From Isoetes taiwanensis (lineage: Eukaryota > Streptophyta > Lycopodiopsida > Isoetales > Isoetaceae): a stretch of DNA of 64,000 nt. This document shows positions 1 to 10,995 of this stretch, piece by piece. The notes beneath the pieces were generated by a model. That model did no database searches and had not been told where the DNA came from. It saw nothing but the letters and a program-made list of their open reading frames with translations. The position numbers were made by a program, and so were the translations under genes. The DNA lies in contig JAJEKV010000155.1 in NCBI GenBank assembly GCA_021234155.1, positions 669,912 to 733,911 of the forward strand, in the 5' to 3' direction. Every line of letters starts with the position of its first letter. Within the stretch, counting starts at the first letter, position 1.

Positions 1-1
1 A

Positions 2-139
2 GAGGAGCTGTGGAAAGCTATATCTCTAGAGGAGCGGGATCTTTTCACATTCAAGAATCATATCTATTCCGATATAAGCCACTTTGAGTGGCGTATGTAC
101 CGCCAAATACAATTCGATTTTCTCGCCTTCAAAAGGTAG
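2..139 (+). CDS. Possible C-terminal exon of an unidentified protein (partial)
   Basis: An open frame enters from the left edge and runs 45 codons to a TAG at 137-139. The peptide is mixed and charged (EELWKAISLEERDLF near its start, ending DFLAFKR) with ordinary composition and no low complexity, so it reads like genuine coding sequence. I do not recognise a domain. It may be the last exon of a gene starting outside the window or a transposase remnant. The AT-rich sequence that follows would then be 3' untranslated. The start is not visible, so confidence is low. Confidence 0.3.
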   Translation, partial: EELWKAISLEERDLFTFKNHIYSDISHFEWRMYRQIQFDFLAFKR

Positions 140-998
140 CCACATGTTCCCTACTCATTCTCTAATTCTTTTCTCTTTAAACATTTCGCTATTTATTGTA
201 GATTACATCCGCTTTGAGACAGAGTGACATGATATTGTTCATAGAAAAATTATAGAGGTTCCGCTAATAAGAGTTGCCAATGTATGTCCATGAACCATGC
301 TTATGCAAGATTGCTTAATATTAGATATTTTCATATACTTGCCAAGGTTCGGTTCTCAATCGCATTGTGATACTTCATTAGTGTCATCCCCACTTTGAAT
401 TTCACTTAATTGCCATTTTATATTAAAGAAAGAATATGCTCGAACTTTCACAGCTGTGATTCCACAATGAATTCAATAAAGGTTGGTGGCATGTGTCATT
501 GCAAATGCGTATTTGTTTAAGGCCTAAGAATGCTGCGGTAGTCCATCACAATTACTACTTTGGCAAGCTTTTATAATTTATGTGGAGCAAAGAAACAGAG
601 GTTGCATATTGCATTATCAAATCGTAGTTCCTATGCAGCTGCACATGGAAAGAAACACCAAAAATTAGGCAGGTCAAACATTCAAGGGTATGAAAATGGC
701 GCTGCAATGTACTTGGCAAGATAGGGTCATCATATTGCAATTGCATTGTAGCATTAAACCATCGGGGAACAAAGGTGTTTGAACAATATAACATTAATTG
801 TCCCATTCCTTCTTCAATCGACTACACAATAAGAGTCAAGATAGTTGATCAACATTAGGTTCCATTAAAAGCAATGTTACCTTGCATTTAATTGAAACTA
901 GCATGTACACAATTGTAGAAAAGGTCTCTTATGATACCTTTGCGTAGACACAATGAAGCTTCATTAGGCCAACATTAACGTAACACAACTGACACTAC

Positions 999-1081
999 TA
1001 AAGCCTAGCTATGTACCCTCATGGCACATCAAAAAGATTCTAAAGCCTAGCTATGTAGCCTCATGCCACATCAAAAAATTA
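999..1081. repeat. Tandem duplication, about 42-bp unit, 2 copies
   Basis: A unit beginning taaagcctagctatgta and ending cacatcaaaaa occurs twice back to back with a few substitutions. A weaker third relative (tttaaatctaggcgacgtaa) follows. It looks like an old replication-slippage duplication. Confidence 0.8.
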
Positions 1082-1220
1082 TGATACTTTAAATCTAGGC
1101 GACGTAAGAACAATCGTACATACTAAAGACTAGCAACGTTGCCTTGCGAGTTGCATTTCTTGACTGTAGCAAGGCAAATAGTTCTTATATTGTATTAACA
1201 GTTTTCAAGAGCTCCAACAA

Positions 1221-1342
1221 TGTAGATTTTTCCAAGGACATTGTTATTCTTTAGTCAATTGAATATCACTTCAAAGTGATGTGTAGATTTTTCCAAGGAC
1301 ATTGTTATTCTTTAGTCAATTGAATATCACTTCAAAGTGATG
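1221..1342. repeat. Exact 61-bp tandem duplication containing an inverted repeat
   Basis: The unit starting tgtagatttttccaaggaca is present twice with no visible difference, period 61. Each copy ends in a short inverted repeat (atcactt-ca-aagtgat). The identity suggests a recent duplication. Confidence 0.9.
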
Positions 1343-2297
1343 TCATTGTCAATCACATTGAATACAAGAATTACCAAAAGCTCTCTGCCAATATTATTTT
1401 CACAATGCCAATACCAATATTTGAAGAAGATAGGGTTTGTCATCCGGGGTTAAAATGTGGTGTCCTATTTATATCATAATAAACTTTAGGCGTGATTAAC
1501 ATGATAATAAAATCATGTAAATACACACGGAAAGATGGAGCAGCTCGGATTGTTAGATGCTACTAATGCGCTATGCTCCAAAATCTTTAAGGCATTCAGA
1601 TTGTTATACTGCATCCTTCAGGGTGTTTTGCATCTTCCAGGGCATTTATTGTTGATGTTGTGTCCTCAAGTCTCAAATTCTTCTCTTGCTAAATCAGCCA
1701 TATGAATTTGATGTCTGTAATAGAATCGTGGGTGTTGCACACCAGTTCAAACCTTAGAATGCAAGAAAAAAAAGGGTTTTCTAAAAGCAATATTGGTTTA
1801 TTTCTTTGATAATGATAGTGGCGATGGTTGAGAATGCTTTACATTCAAATTTCGATGTTAGCAGAGCTTTGCACTTATAGTATATCCTTGGTTAGTGCTA
1901 CTATTTTCTAGAAGTCTGCATAATGAAAGCTCAAGAACATGAATGTACAAGGAGAACAACAATTGTTTTTTAGACACTACATCTTTACATGTCCTCTCTT
2001 TCACATGAGCATTATTGATTTCGAACCCCTATAATGAGGGCTGGTTGAAAGAAAGACCATTACTCTAGGGTCTGGTAGCTTCCCTTCAACAAAATCCCTC
2101 TCTACTGAAATTACTGACCTCTCTTTTGCTTCTTTTGCCACTAGCTATCTCGCAATCTTGAACATGACGCAAGAAAGGTTGATGAATATATGTTCCTAGC
2201 CATAGACATTACATCTAAGGTGGCTCCAACACCTTATCTATTCAAGAAAGTTTAATGACGAATTCTGGTGCTTTTGCCAAAGCCACCACTTTCTTAC

Positions 2298-2532
2298 AAG
2301 GGGGATTCACTGTAAGTGCCATACAATGTGCCTGAGTGACTTGTAGGGGGGTTTTTTCGACCCATTTCCATACGTATACGTAAGAGGTAGGGGGGTTTTT
2401 TGCCACTACTTGGGGTAAACTTTGTACGGAAGGGGTCGAATTTGCCTTTCAAGAAATCGTATACGGGGGTGTTTTTGATCACCCTATGCACGCTCATGGC
2501 ATACCCCCCTTACTATAAGTGAACCCCCCGGG
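2298..2532. mobile_element. Small MITE-like element, about 235 bp, Mutator-type TSD
   Basis: The segment is bounded by imperfect inverted ends: GGGGGATTCACT on the left and, on the opposite strand, GGGGGGTTCACTTATA on the right. The flanks are near-identical 9-mers, ctttcttac (2289-2297) and ctttcttat (2533-2541), as expected for a Mutator-like 9-bp target duplication. The interior holds two copies of a ggggggtttttt motif and a palindromic tacgtatacgta. No protein is encoded, so it must be non-autonomous. Confidence 0.55.
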
Positions 2533-2541
2533 CTTTCTTAT

Positions 2542-3616
2542 AGGTACGTGCTTTCTATTCGAGAGGTAGCTAAATGCCTGGTACATAACCTATTGCAAGT
2601 TCAACCCACATAAATTATTGCCATTACAATGTTGTGCATCCTTTATTTTACATAAATCCTCATCATATATTCATCCAAACATTAAAACTCCATGAATACA
2701 ACCTCTTCAAATTACAGACACCCTCTAAGACCAATTATTCTAAGGTCTACAAGGGCCAATTCACTAGAACATCCTTACGACAATGTCTTGAGGCCTACAA
2801 ATGCAAAATTGCATGCTTCCTTCTACTATCCACATTTGCTAAAGCCCGGCAACGCCGGGCACCATAACTAGTTTTTCTTAAATCTCAAATTCAACTTTGA
2901 ATCTGGTGGATTAATTTAGTGTATAGAATCAAAGCCGATGTTAAGGTATCATATTTAATTTTTCTTATATCTCAAATCCAACTTAGGCTATTTGAATTTA
3001 GTGGATGAATTTTTGGTATAAAATCAAAATTAATGCTGCCCACTTCTAAACCTTTGAGATAGCTTTCACACTGGAATATTATATCACAATACCTTAGGAT
3101 TTTAGAAAATGTAAACAATTTCAAGCTTCCTATAAGGTTTGCAAATGTGTTTTACAAGTTTTCTTAAGAAATTTGTTCAAAATAGATCAGCATAGATCAT
3201 TTGCAAAGTGCAAAAACCAGATAGCCCAAAAAAGGCACTCAAAAAGGGAGGGGGGGTAATATTTATAGGTCGGCGGATTCAACTCCTGTAGATCATGTAC
3301 ATCAGAGAGCGCTAATGTAGGTCAGCTGGTGCAAATTGGCTTATCAGCAGAGAGGCGGAGTTATCAGCAGAGAGGCGGAGTTGCATATCCGATTATCCAG
3401 AGGTCCAATGTTAGCGTAGGAGGAGAGCTTTAGTAAAAAATAATCGATTGGTCATAAACGTTGATTACAAGAGTCGTCTGTATGTAGAGCAAGAGAAGCT
3501 GAAGTATACATTTGTAGAAACCAGTTACGTTACATTACCTCTCTAGGCCAGTCGTGTATATATACACGACATTGATTCTTTAAATGTAAGGTAAATTTGA
3601 CATTCAATTTACACGA
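2542..3616. other. Gene-free stretch containing a Helitron 3' end and a 20-bp duplication
   Basis: Apart from the Helitron terminus at 2844-2871 I see no gene. A 20-bp unit (ttatcagcagagaggcggag) is exactly duplicated at 3341-3380. Confidence 0.5.
2844..2871 (+). mobile_element. Helitron 3' terminus (plus strand)
   Basis: A 7-bp-stem hairpin, GCCCGGC-AAC-GCCGGGC (2844-2860), is followed seven bases later by CTAG (2868-2871) and then T. A subterminal hairpin, a short spacer, CTRR and insertion next to T are the known signature of Helitron 3' ends. The same hairpin, loop and spacing recur at 7724-7751 and 57611-57634 on the other strand, which supports one family. I could not place a convincing 5' TC end for this copy. 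Confidence 0.7.
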
Positions 3617-3735
3617 ATATGTAGCATAATAACAGGGGGTTTTCTTTATGTTTTTGTACGCTTTTCACTAAGGTTTTCCTATGATTTTGTGATGTATTCA
3701 AATGGATGTACTAATGCGTACATCTAGAGTGCACC
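3617..3735 (+). repeat. Dispersed repeat, copy 1 (starts near atgtagcataataacaggg)
   Basis: This segment begins atgtagcataataacaggg and ends near gtacatctagagtgc. Recognisable relatives lie at 14040-14219 (opposite strand) and 14981-15112 (same strand). The copies share the opening motif, a middle tract (ttcctatg.tttt.atatgatttt) and the end, so this is a genuine family of about 120-180 bp. Its class is unknown. Confidence 0.65.
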
Positions 3736-3770
3736 ATTTCTGAGCCATTGATTTTAGCCTTTTTCTTTCA

Positions 3771-4040
3771 ATGGTCAACAACCAATGGCTCACAACAAAA
3801 GCCCTTTTTTTGTGCGTGTGGTGCATAATGGTCAACAACCAATGGCTCACAACAAAAGCCCTCTTTTTGTGTGTGTGGTGCATAATGGGCACATGAAGGG
3901 CTTGAAAATCAATGGCTCACAACAAAAGCTTCTTTTTTTTTTTGCGTGTGGTGCATAATGGTCAACAACCAATGGCTCACAACAAAAAGCCCTCTTTTTT
4001 ATGTGTGTGGTGCATAATGGGCACATGAAGGGCTTGAAGG
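3771..4040. repeat. Higher-order minisatellite, two ~135-bp units of two ~60-bp subunits
   Basis: The subunit contains ccaatggctcacaacaaaag, then a variable T-run, then gtgtggtgcataatgg. Every second subunit carries an extra gggcacatgaagggcttgaa. The A-B-A-B order gives a super-repeat of about 135 bp present twice. T-run length varies between copies, as expected for slippage. Confidence 0.85.
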
Positions 4041-4298
4041 GCGCATGTAGTGCGGTTTACCGCAAGAACACATTTCTTATTATAACTTCCGATCCGTGAG
4101 CTCGCTTTGAGATGATTTTATTATGCGTTGAAAGCTCTCTCCCGAGATCTTTTTATAGTGTATGATATAGATATGTTTGGTTAAGTTATTTATGCTAAAA
4201 CAGCAATTTTTCGGTCGGGTTTGGTAGGCTTTCACATCCTACCAAATGATTATCTGATTGTGCTATTGGATATTGTTTTATGGGTCATTTTGAATGAA

Positions 4299-4372
4299 GC
4301 TTGCAAAAAATTACCATGCATTTTTAGATTTTGAGGCTTGCAAAAAATTACCATGCATTTTTAGATTTTGAG
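4299..4372. repeat. Exact 37-bp tandem duplication
   Basis: The unit gcttgcaaaaaattaccatg and the following 17 bases are repeated once immediately, period 37, with no visible mismatch. Confidence 0.9.
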
Positions 4373-4692
4373 GCAGTTATTAAGCAAATTCCAAGGCTTC
4401 TAGATCCTTGTGCTAACAAGCAGAAAAGTTTCCCACTTTGGTTTCTCACCACAAGAATCCATGGAGGCCAAAGGTCAGCCGTTAAATTCGAGTTGAAAAA
4501 TGTTTGTGTATGGGTGTTGCAAACTTTATGACTTTCTAATAATGGGATCAATCACTCTATCTTTATGGTAACTTTTACTTATGTTTTATTTGTTTTATTG
4601 TGATGAAATTCAAAAGCTACAATGATGAAAAGCCTCAAATGAATTCTAGTTTTTTTTTCGGGTTTGAATTCTAAAATTTTTGTCACATGGGG

Positions 4693-4945
4693 TGTGTGAT
4701 CCCCTAAGGCCCCAAGGGGCCAATTTTTTTTTTTTTTTGCAACACAAACCATTAACATCCAACATATTAAAATTAAATCCCCCAACACATAACAACCAAC
4801 ACATAACAACTATTGACATTAACAACCAACACATAACTACCATTGACATTAATTAACACAACCATTGGGTCCAGCAAATTTAAATTAAAATCCCCCTTAA
4901 ACCCCCTTTGGTTTGGGTGCATATTCACACGGGGGGTGACGTAGG
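4693..4945 (+). repeat. Long inverted-repeat arm, left copy
   Basis: The arm starts ctaaggccccaaggggcc, passes a T-run and several aacacaaaccattaaca-type units, and ends with ccccctttggtttgggtg and catattcacacggggggt. Nearly the same sequence lies in reverse complement at 7337-7527. A shorter relative in this orientation is at 16432-16650. The two near arms could be the inverted termini of one element of about 2.8 kb or two independent insertions. No clear target duplication is visible. Confidence 0.7.
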
Positions 4946-5799
4946 GCAGCGAGAGCCCTCATAATTGTATTTTACACGTAAGAAATCAACACCATATAGT
5001 ATTCCGCTTGAAATCTTATAGTATTTTGTGAATCTTGTTATACAGTATAGCAAATTTTGTACTTGCATACCCCACAAACGAGGAACTTTACGTACGGTGT
5101 AGATTAAGGAATAAGGGGTGAATATGCCTATCCAACAGCTCTCGTTGTTATCACATTCTGCACATTTACTCAATATTCTCCCATGGAATGTAACGTAACT
5201 TGTTTTCACATAACGAAAATTTCGCTTTAAGTGACATTCTCATGTGTCAACACTACCTCCACGCCACCATGCCTCAACACTGTTTCCATATAAGTATGTG
5301 ATCTAAAGTGACATTCTTCTATATGGCAGGTCTGCAGATTTAATCAGTATGTGGATAATGCGCAGTTGCATAGTAGGAATCGATATTTGAATTATTGGTT
5401 GCCTTGTTGTATTCGTGGATCTACAGGCTGGCGGAAGGCTAGGCCCGCTCACTGCGGGAACTTCTGCTAGTTCCAACTAGCCGCCAAGTTAGAGACACTT
5501 TATTTTAGTTGTAAGGATTGAGAGGGAAGATGTCGTCTAAGGGATGAATTCCTGTCCAAGGAGGAGTTTGTTGAGATTCATGACATAAAATGCTTTTCCA
5601 ACTCGAATCAACTATCTGTTAGGCTATGGTGCCATGGTCGGCCATAAGGTTCTATCCAAAAAAGCTCTCGCTACAGTATCTGGTACAAAACTATGCAGTT
5701 TATCATGGAGGCAAAACAATTATTCGAGGTCGTTGGTTAGGACAATGAAGTATTCATATAATTTTAAGTGTGATTTGATTTAGATGGCGTGACCAATAT
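4946..5799. other. No gene recognised
   Basis: The stretch 4946-5160 continues the inverted-arm repeat weakly (cagctctcgttg recurs near 5135 and 7347). Between 5220 and 5800 I see no supported coding sequence. Confidence 0.4.
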
Positions 5800-6870
5800 T
5801 GTATTGCCCTGGTATTCTCCTTAACCAATAATTTTTTTGAGTTGCCCGCAGGGGCAAACCCTCTGGATGGATGTGATAAGTAAACGATATGGTTGGAACA
5901 TTCTATCTGAATGGCAAAGATTATGGGAGAGGTATGATCCGAAGGCTGAGATTGCATGAGAGCTAAGCTCAACTAAAACGCCTTGAAAATCGAGTATTTT
6001 TATTTGGAGTGCCAGTTCGTGAAGATGAAGTGAATAACTGCGACTGTTGTGACCAGTCATCCTGAACAAGTGCGACTGTTGTGACCAGTCATAAAGTTTT
6101 GTCTGTGATAATTATTCTGCATTGCATAGAAATCTTTCCAACCGGCTATCACCTACTGCCTAATACAAATATTCCAATATGTTGATGTACTGAACTCCAC
6201 TCCCAGATACTTGTATGTCTGTGCTACCTCCCATTTTGATCTTGGTGATTGAAGCAAAGCTACCTATGTTGCGTCAAAGATGCCGCAAGTAACACCTACG
6301 TTTTGGCTAAGTTAACGCGCATTCCTGTCGCCTGGCAGAAGGTACTTAGGGTGTCCAGATGTTGTTGCATGCTCGCTGGACTGTATGTTAAAAGATCGAT
6401 TTCACTGAAGGTTGGTATTCAGATGTTAAAAAATGGACAGAAAGATGATTAGGTAGTGCAACTTGGCATGTTTCACTTAAGCTCATGGAAGTTCATGCGC
6501 AGGTTTTTGAAATATTTATCAAGAGAATGTGGACATTGGAGCCCGAAAGAGATGTTAAAAAACAGGTTTATCTCATGAAGATTGATGACTTGCAGGAAGA
6601 CAAAGAACAAAAGTATAATATAGATAGGAAAAATCGGATGCTTATTTCTCAACTATGGCTGTCATCACATACAATTCATATAGAGACTAGAAGGTGGACT
6701 GGTACTCCTTATAGTCAGAGGTTTTGCCTAGACGTTTTGAGCTAGAAATTGAAACAAAGGAACATGCATTCTTGAGATGTGATTCTTATTCACGTATTCG
6801 AGATAACTATGGCATTTAGGTAATCACTTTAAAGGATTTCTTTGATATAGCAATCTATTTGAACATATGA
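5800..6870 (+). pseudogene. Degraded LINE C-terminal region (zinc-knuckle end)
   Basis: The best segment is the frame 6485-6745 plus the next frame to about 6830. It reads LISQLWLSSHTIHIETRRW, then GTPYSQR, a Cys region, and in a shifted frame ETKEHAFLRCDSYSRIRD. This matches the layout of the C-terminal end of many non-LTR reverse transcriptases, where a short basic segment and a GRW-like motif precede a C-C-H-C finger ending in a 'C..Y..IR' motif. Frames change at least twice and stops are present, so it is dead. Upstream sequence (5870-5960) has short coding-like pieces in the same direction. The catalytic domain is not recognisable. Confidence 0.5.
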
Positions 6871-6974
6871 AAGTTTTTGAGTTAGAATGTGCTCTAGAAT
6901 GAGAATCTTGAACAATGAAAATTGTCTATCTTTTTGCCATAGAGCCCTGGGGGGGCTAATTGGCTTGATCAATA

Positions 6975-7002
6975 AATCACCACCACCACCACCACCACCA
7001 CC
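6975..7002. repeat. (CAC)n microsatellite
   Basis: About nine CAC/ACC triplets run between aaat and tattaatt. Confidence 0.9.
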
Positions 7003-7336
7003 ACTATTAATTATCATTATTTCAAATGAGCATGTACGTCCTCTATTGTCTGGAATGGCTATATATTGAACTATGTAAGTTGTTCAGTGCCTGTGCGCAT
7101 TAAAATCTCCAACTAGCATCACATGTCCCAATTGCATGTGCGGCTGAATATCATCATATAGATCAGCATATGGGTCCTACGACAACTAAGTGCCTATGAT
7201 AGAATCTGAGATCTGCATGTGGGAAAGGCATGGAGCTGGGGGGCATTCTTGCGCTAGTAAATCATCCACTAAGCACCTAGTGCTAAAAATTTAAATTTAT
7301 TTTTCTCTTTTTTTCTGTAATTCCGTTGAAGCCCAT

Positions 7337-7527
7337 CCGACAGCTCTCGTTGCCCTACATAACCCCCCGTGTGAATATGCACCCAAACCAAAGGGGGTTT
7401 AAGGGGGATTTTAATTTAAATGTGTCAAATGCAATGGTTTGTGTTAATAATGTTCATAGTAGTTGTATGTTAATGGTTTGTGTTAACTAAAATTTTTTTT
7501 GGCCCCTTCGGGGCCTTAAGGATGGTG
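7337..7527 (-). repeat. Long inverted-repeat arm, right copy
   Basis: In reverse complement this reads ccttaaggccccgaaggggcc, an A-run, aacacaaaccattaacat units and the ccccctttggtttgggtg tract, matching the arm at 4693-4945. Both arms end in a small GGCCCC/GGGGCC hairpin. Confidence 0.7.
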
Positions 7528-7723
7528 TAGGGGTGTAGATATAGACATTACCTAATACTCTGATGATGGATGGAAGGGCACTAAGAAATCCATAACTGCA
7601 TGTAACAATGATAGTAGAGCTAAAAACAAACCATTACATTCGAAGTCTTAATATTACGTGTGACATAATAACATGATAGATAATAGACAAAGGTAACCCA
7701 TATTACAATTTTTTATTATCAAA

Positions 7724-7751
7724 CTAGTAACGGTGCCCAGCGTTGCTGGGC
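7724..7751 (-). mobile_element. Helitron 3' terminus (minus strand)
   Basis: On the minus strand a hairpin GCCCAGC-AAC-GCTGGGC (7751-7735) is followed by ACCGTTA and CTAG (7727-7724), with A at plus-strand 7723. This is the same architecture as 2844-2871. The element body lies at higher coordinates, where a run of minus-strand gene fragments is found (about 9.3-13.7 kb). A matching 5' TC end is not proven. Candidate TCTCTAC ends on the minus strand lie near 14467 and 14521. Confidence 0.7.
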
Positions 7752-9279
7752 ATAAGTTAAAGCCTGTAAATGTTTTGGCCGCAATGAGAAACGCGTACAG
7801 TAATAATCTAACCTCTGCATTATAACAAAAAAGGTTACTTAAAAGAAACCTTCATGTTAGATAGTGTTGTGTGTGTTGGTATCTGAAAACTTTGAGCAGA
7901 ACATGATGGTGGCTGTACATAGCAATTTTGAGTGGGAATAAAGTGTTAATCTAAACAGGTTTTAAGGTGATGCTATAGTCAAAGTCGATAACTCTTTGTA
8001 CTTGTTGCTCTTTAGTCTCCAGTTCTTACATCTTCTTCAAGCTTGTCATAGATGAGTGCTTGCTTGCTTCTCGTGTGGTGTGATAGGTTATTTGGTATGA
8101 TGCTTGGTGTGGAGATTAATTGTCTTGTTTGATTCTATAGGGTAATTAGGCTGATTTTATTACACATAAAGTTGGAGAAAACATAGTTTTTCAAAGTAGC
8201 TCATGTTTGTAGGCTTAAAGGTTTTTAGTTTCAACTTTATTTTTCTGAGTAGCTCTTGTTTCTAAGAGTAGCTATTGTTTCTAGGCTTAAAGTTTTGAGT
8301 GCTCTCTATTTTTTTTTTTTTTAATTGTGGTCGGTGCTTTTAGAGCAATGGTCACTATTTTTCTGACTATTTGTCTGCTTGACTTCCATTCTTCCACCTC
8401 TTCTAGGTGATTCATCCAAAAGCTGTTATAATCTAAGATTTTAACTTTCTATAAACCCAGCAAAATGATTTTCTGAAATGATTTATCATCCCTACCATAT
8501 GCAGGCTTCATATACCCCCAGTGATAGAACTTACATTATCAGCCAATACTACGGAGTTCAAGAACCATGTGCATTATCTTAAATTAATGTTAAGTGAAAG
8601 AAACAATACACTACTTAGAAACTTACATCCTGAGGACCCAAGCTCTAAGCAAAAGAAACAATGCAGTACCTCAAAATTGTATCCCCAAAACTCAACCTCT
8701 AGCAACTCACAGACACTACTATCAATTACATTAACTTGGTGCTTGGTGCAAATAATACATTGCATTATAGAAAAAATCCCCGCGTTGCAGGGCTATAAGG
8801 CGATTGTTATGAGACAGTTGCTAGACTATAAGGCGGTTTATAAGCATTGCTATTTTGTACACAACTCCATGTGTGCGCAAAGAGAAAAGATGAGAAAATA
8901 AGACTTCATATATTGCCAACATTATTCAGATGATTTATTGGCTAATTCATTCCTGCTGAAGGGACCACTATGCCCCTATCTCTCTTTCATCCATGTTATG
9001 TAGACATCAGGTGTTCTATCTTCCTGGTTCATTGGATGTTAATGCATTGGATGTTAATGAGAAGATTATAAACAATGAAAATCGTGAGGCACCACCGCGT
9101 TACATCTGGGGCAGAAAAGATGACTGGGCTAGCTGCCATAAAAAGATAGCAACCAAGCATGACCATATGAATGGTGTAGCTTTCGTTTGATGGAATGTGT
9201 TTTTACAGGTGCTCTTGCAAATTTGGTGGCTCTAACTACTGGGGAAGTGAGGAATTTCAAAAGGCGTCAAAGTTCTGAT
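7752..9279. other. No gene recognised
   Basis: This holds T-rich sequence with some internal near-repeats (tgtttctaag around 8205-8290; aaagaaacaatgcagtac around 8600-8670). A 126-codon plus-strand frame at 8521-8901 has no domain and irregular composition, so I do not call it a gene. Confidence 0.4.
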
Positions 9280-9516
9280 TCAAGACACAATCAAGATAAC
9301 TGTGAACCAACATTTAAGCACGGAAGAAGTCATCAGCATGAGAACACGTCTCACAACCAACAACATTATGGTAAAGCAGGCAGGTCTGGCAGCTGCTGCC
9401 TCCTTCACTGCTTGCTCCTCCGGTCCTCGATCAAGCACAGGGAATTTGAAGGACAGGGGCCAATTTTCCCGGATATGGGCTTGGCTATGGTGACGAAGCA
9501 AAGCAGTGCAATGCAT
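9280..9516 (-). pseudogene. Fragment related to the 11.3-kb exon
   Basis: The minus frame includes VLDRGPEEQAVKEAAA. A very similar peptide, VLDRGSEEREVEEIAAA, is encoded at 11336-11395 on the same strand, and the DNA is also similar (about 45 bp beginning agctgct and running through ctcctccg.tcctcgatcaagcac on the plus strand). This is therefore a partial duplicate of the 11.3-kb exon. Plus-strand frames over the same bases are also open, so the coding strand is not certain. No known domain is seen. Confidence 0.35.
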
Positions 9517-10024
9517 GCTCTTGATGCTTCAGGTAACTGCAAAGAAAGTAGAGCAAGAAAAAAGTTACGAATTGTTACCTAACACTGCAAGGAAGTAGAG
9601 GAAGGCAAAATACCTTTCTTGTCGTCTTTGTATAACTGCACAGAGATCCAGCACTGTTTGTAGATCTGCAGCTTTGACAATGGATAATTAATCTATGTCT
9701 GCCATCTCTAGCAACTTGAATTCTAAAGTTCATAATTCTAAAAAATGGATTTTCTGCTTTAAGCTAAGCATATACGTGGCGAAAGAAGAAAAGAATGGTA
9801 CCTTCTTCAGGACCTCATAGAGAGGTTAGAGCAAGCAGAGGTGGGCAAATACGATCCAATAAAGTTGGGGGTATCTTCCTCCGTAAATCCAGCTCCACTT
9901 CCTAAAGGATGTTGTGCATTGTACTAAAAAATGCACCCTGTTGCAAAGCTCAATAATAGAAGTACATGTTTTTTGCAGACATTTGCCAAAGTGAGTGTGC
10001 CTATACCATTTGCCAGTATACTTT

Positions 10025-10690
10025 CTATTCTATGTGATTCACACCAATCAAAATTGGGCCTGCCAGTGACACCAGCAGCAGTGAACACATGAGTAGGTTC
10101 ACAATGATCGTGTCAGCTTCAAGTTGTTGCCTGTTTTCTAGACCCAGCTCATACACAAAATATGGTAACAAAAAACGTGAAGCTTTTTTGAATTATGCCA
10201 AGGGCATGTATGAAAAATGGCATAGCTGCATTTCCTGAAACATATCAAGGGCATCAGCCAGGCACGCCAAGTGTAGATAATATAAAAAAAAAAGCATAAA
10301 CATTTTCCTAAACCTCACCTACAGAGTGCTGTGAGGGAAAGCAGACCTGCAATTAGAACACGAACTCCAGATGTAAGTTTAAAGATAATTGCTTCGGTGA
10401 AGATCATCAGAGGCAATACCAAGTAGAAATCGTTGTAAGTAGAAACAAAAATGTTAGATCTGCCAAATTCGATGGAAAAAACAGAGGAAATGGAGACCTA
10501 CTTGAAATTTGTATAGATTGTGAGATTACCAGGAATGCAGCAAAGATTCCAGAGTGTTCTGCTATATGAGACCCTTGGGTTAAGGCCCTTGTTATGACTC
10601 CAGTAAATGCGCCGACTGCAAAGAATTTTCCCTTGGTGCTTCTTTAACTGTGGGCCAAGCTATGCACGCTCCAATTGCTTGCCCACAATC
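10025..10690 (-). pseudogene. Exons of an unidentified multi-pass membrane protein (partial)
   Basis: Two exons splice cleanly on the minus strand. Exon 10459-10319 follows an acceptor ggcag and ends CTCTGTAG with donor GTGAGG. Exon 10130-10025 follows acceptor aaaacag and ends in TAG. The 188-nt intron keeps the frame. Upstream at 10622-10503 the peptide FAVGAFTGVITRALTQGS continues into a hydrophobic stretch, preceded in another frame by CGQAIGACIAWPTVKEAP. The joined peptide has at least three hydrophobic segments, for example YLVLPLMIFTEAIIF and IIVNLLMCSLLLVSLAGP. The gap between the first piece and the second exon is under 45 nt, too short for a normal plant intron, and the upstream part is frameshifted. 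I therefore read this as a decayed or captured fragment. The family is not recognised. Confidence 0.45.
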
Positions 10691-10995
10691 TGGTTTTTTT
10701 TTTGGGTATTCTATACCCGTTGCAGTCTTTTGTGAATTCATGCGACAGTATTAGCAGAACAACCGGATGCAGTCTGAATGTTTCTTTCTTTCTTATATCT
10801 AAGCCGTAAATGCAAAGCTGGGTTTAAACTTGGGGCTTCTAATCAAATCTGTATATAGATTTCAGAACGTTGCAAAAATCGAATGGATTTATGGGGGCCA
10901 AAGCCTTTCTAGGATTTGCAAGCATTGTCAGGCATAATGAATGTTAACAGCGAAAATCATAACTAACCGGGCTCTAAAAGATCCATTGTGCATAG

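Larger units (their letters stand above)
140..2288. other. Gene-free AT-rich stretch with short tandem repeats
   Basis: No coding frame stands out from background here. The visible structure is two tandem duplications (999-1081 and 1221-1342), listed separately. The rest is unique-looking AT-rich DNA. Confidence 0.5.

Noticed and set aside
8777-8800. ccccgcgttgcagggc resembling the Helitron hairpin
   Set aside because: The stem has mismatches and the expected CTAG is CTAT, so it is not a supported terminus.
8521-8901. 126-codon plus-strand open frame
   Set aside because: No domain, irregular composition, contains an internal near-duplication, and lies in AT-rich repeat-like DNA.
9187-9582. 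131-codon plus-strand open frame after a tttttacag
   Set aside because: Other frames on both strands over the same bases are equally open, and the minus strand shares a peptide with the 11.3-kb exon; no domain in the plus frame.
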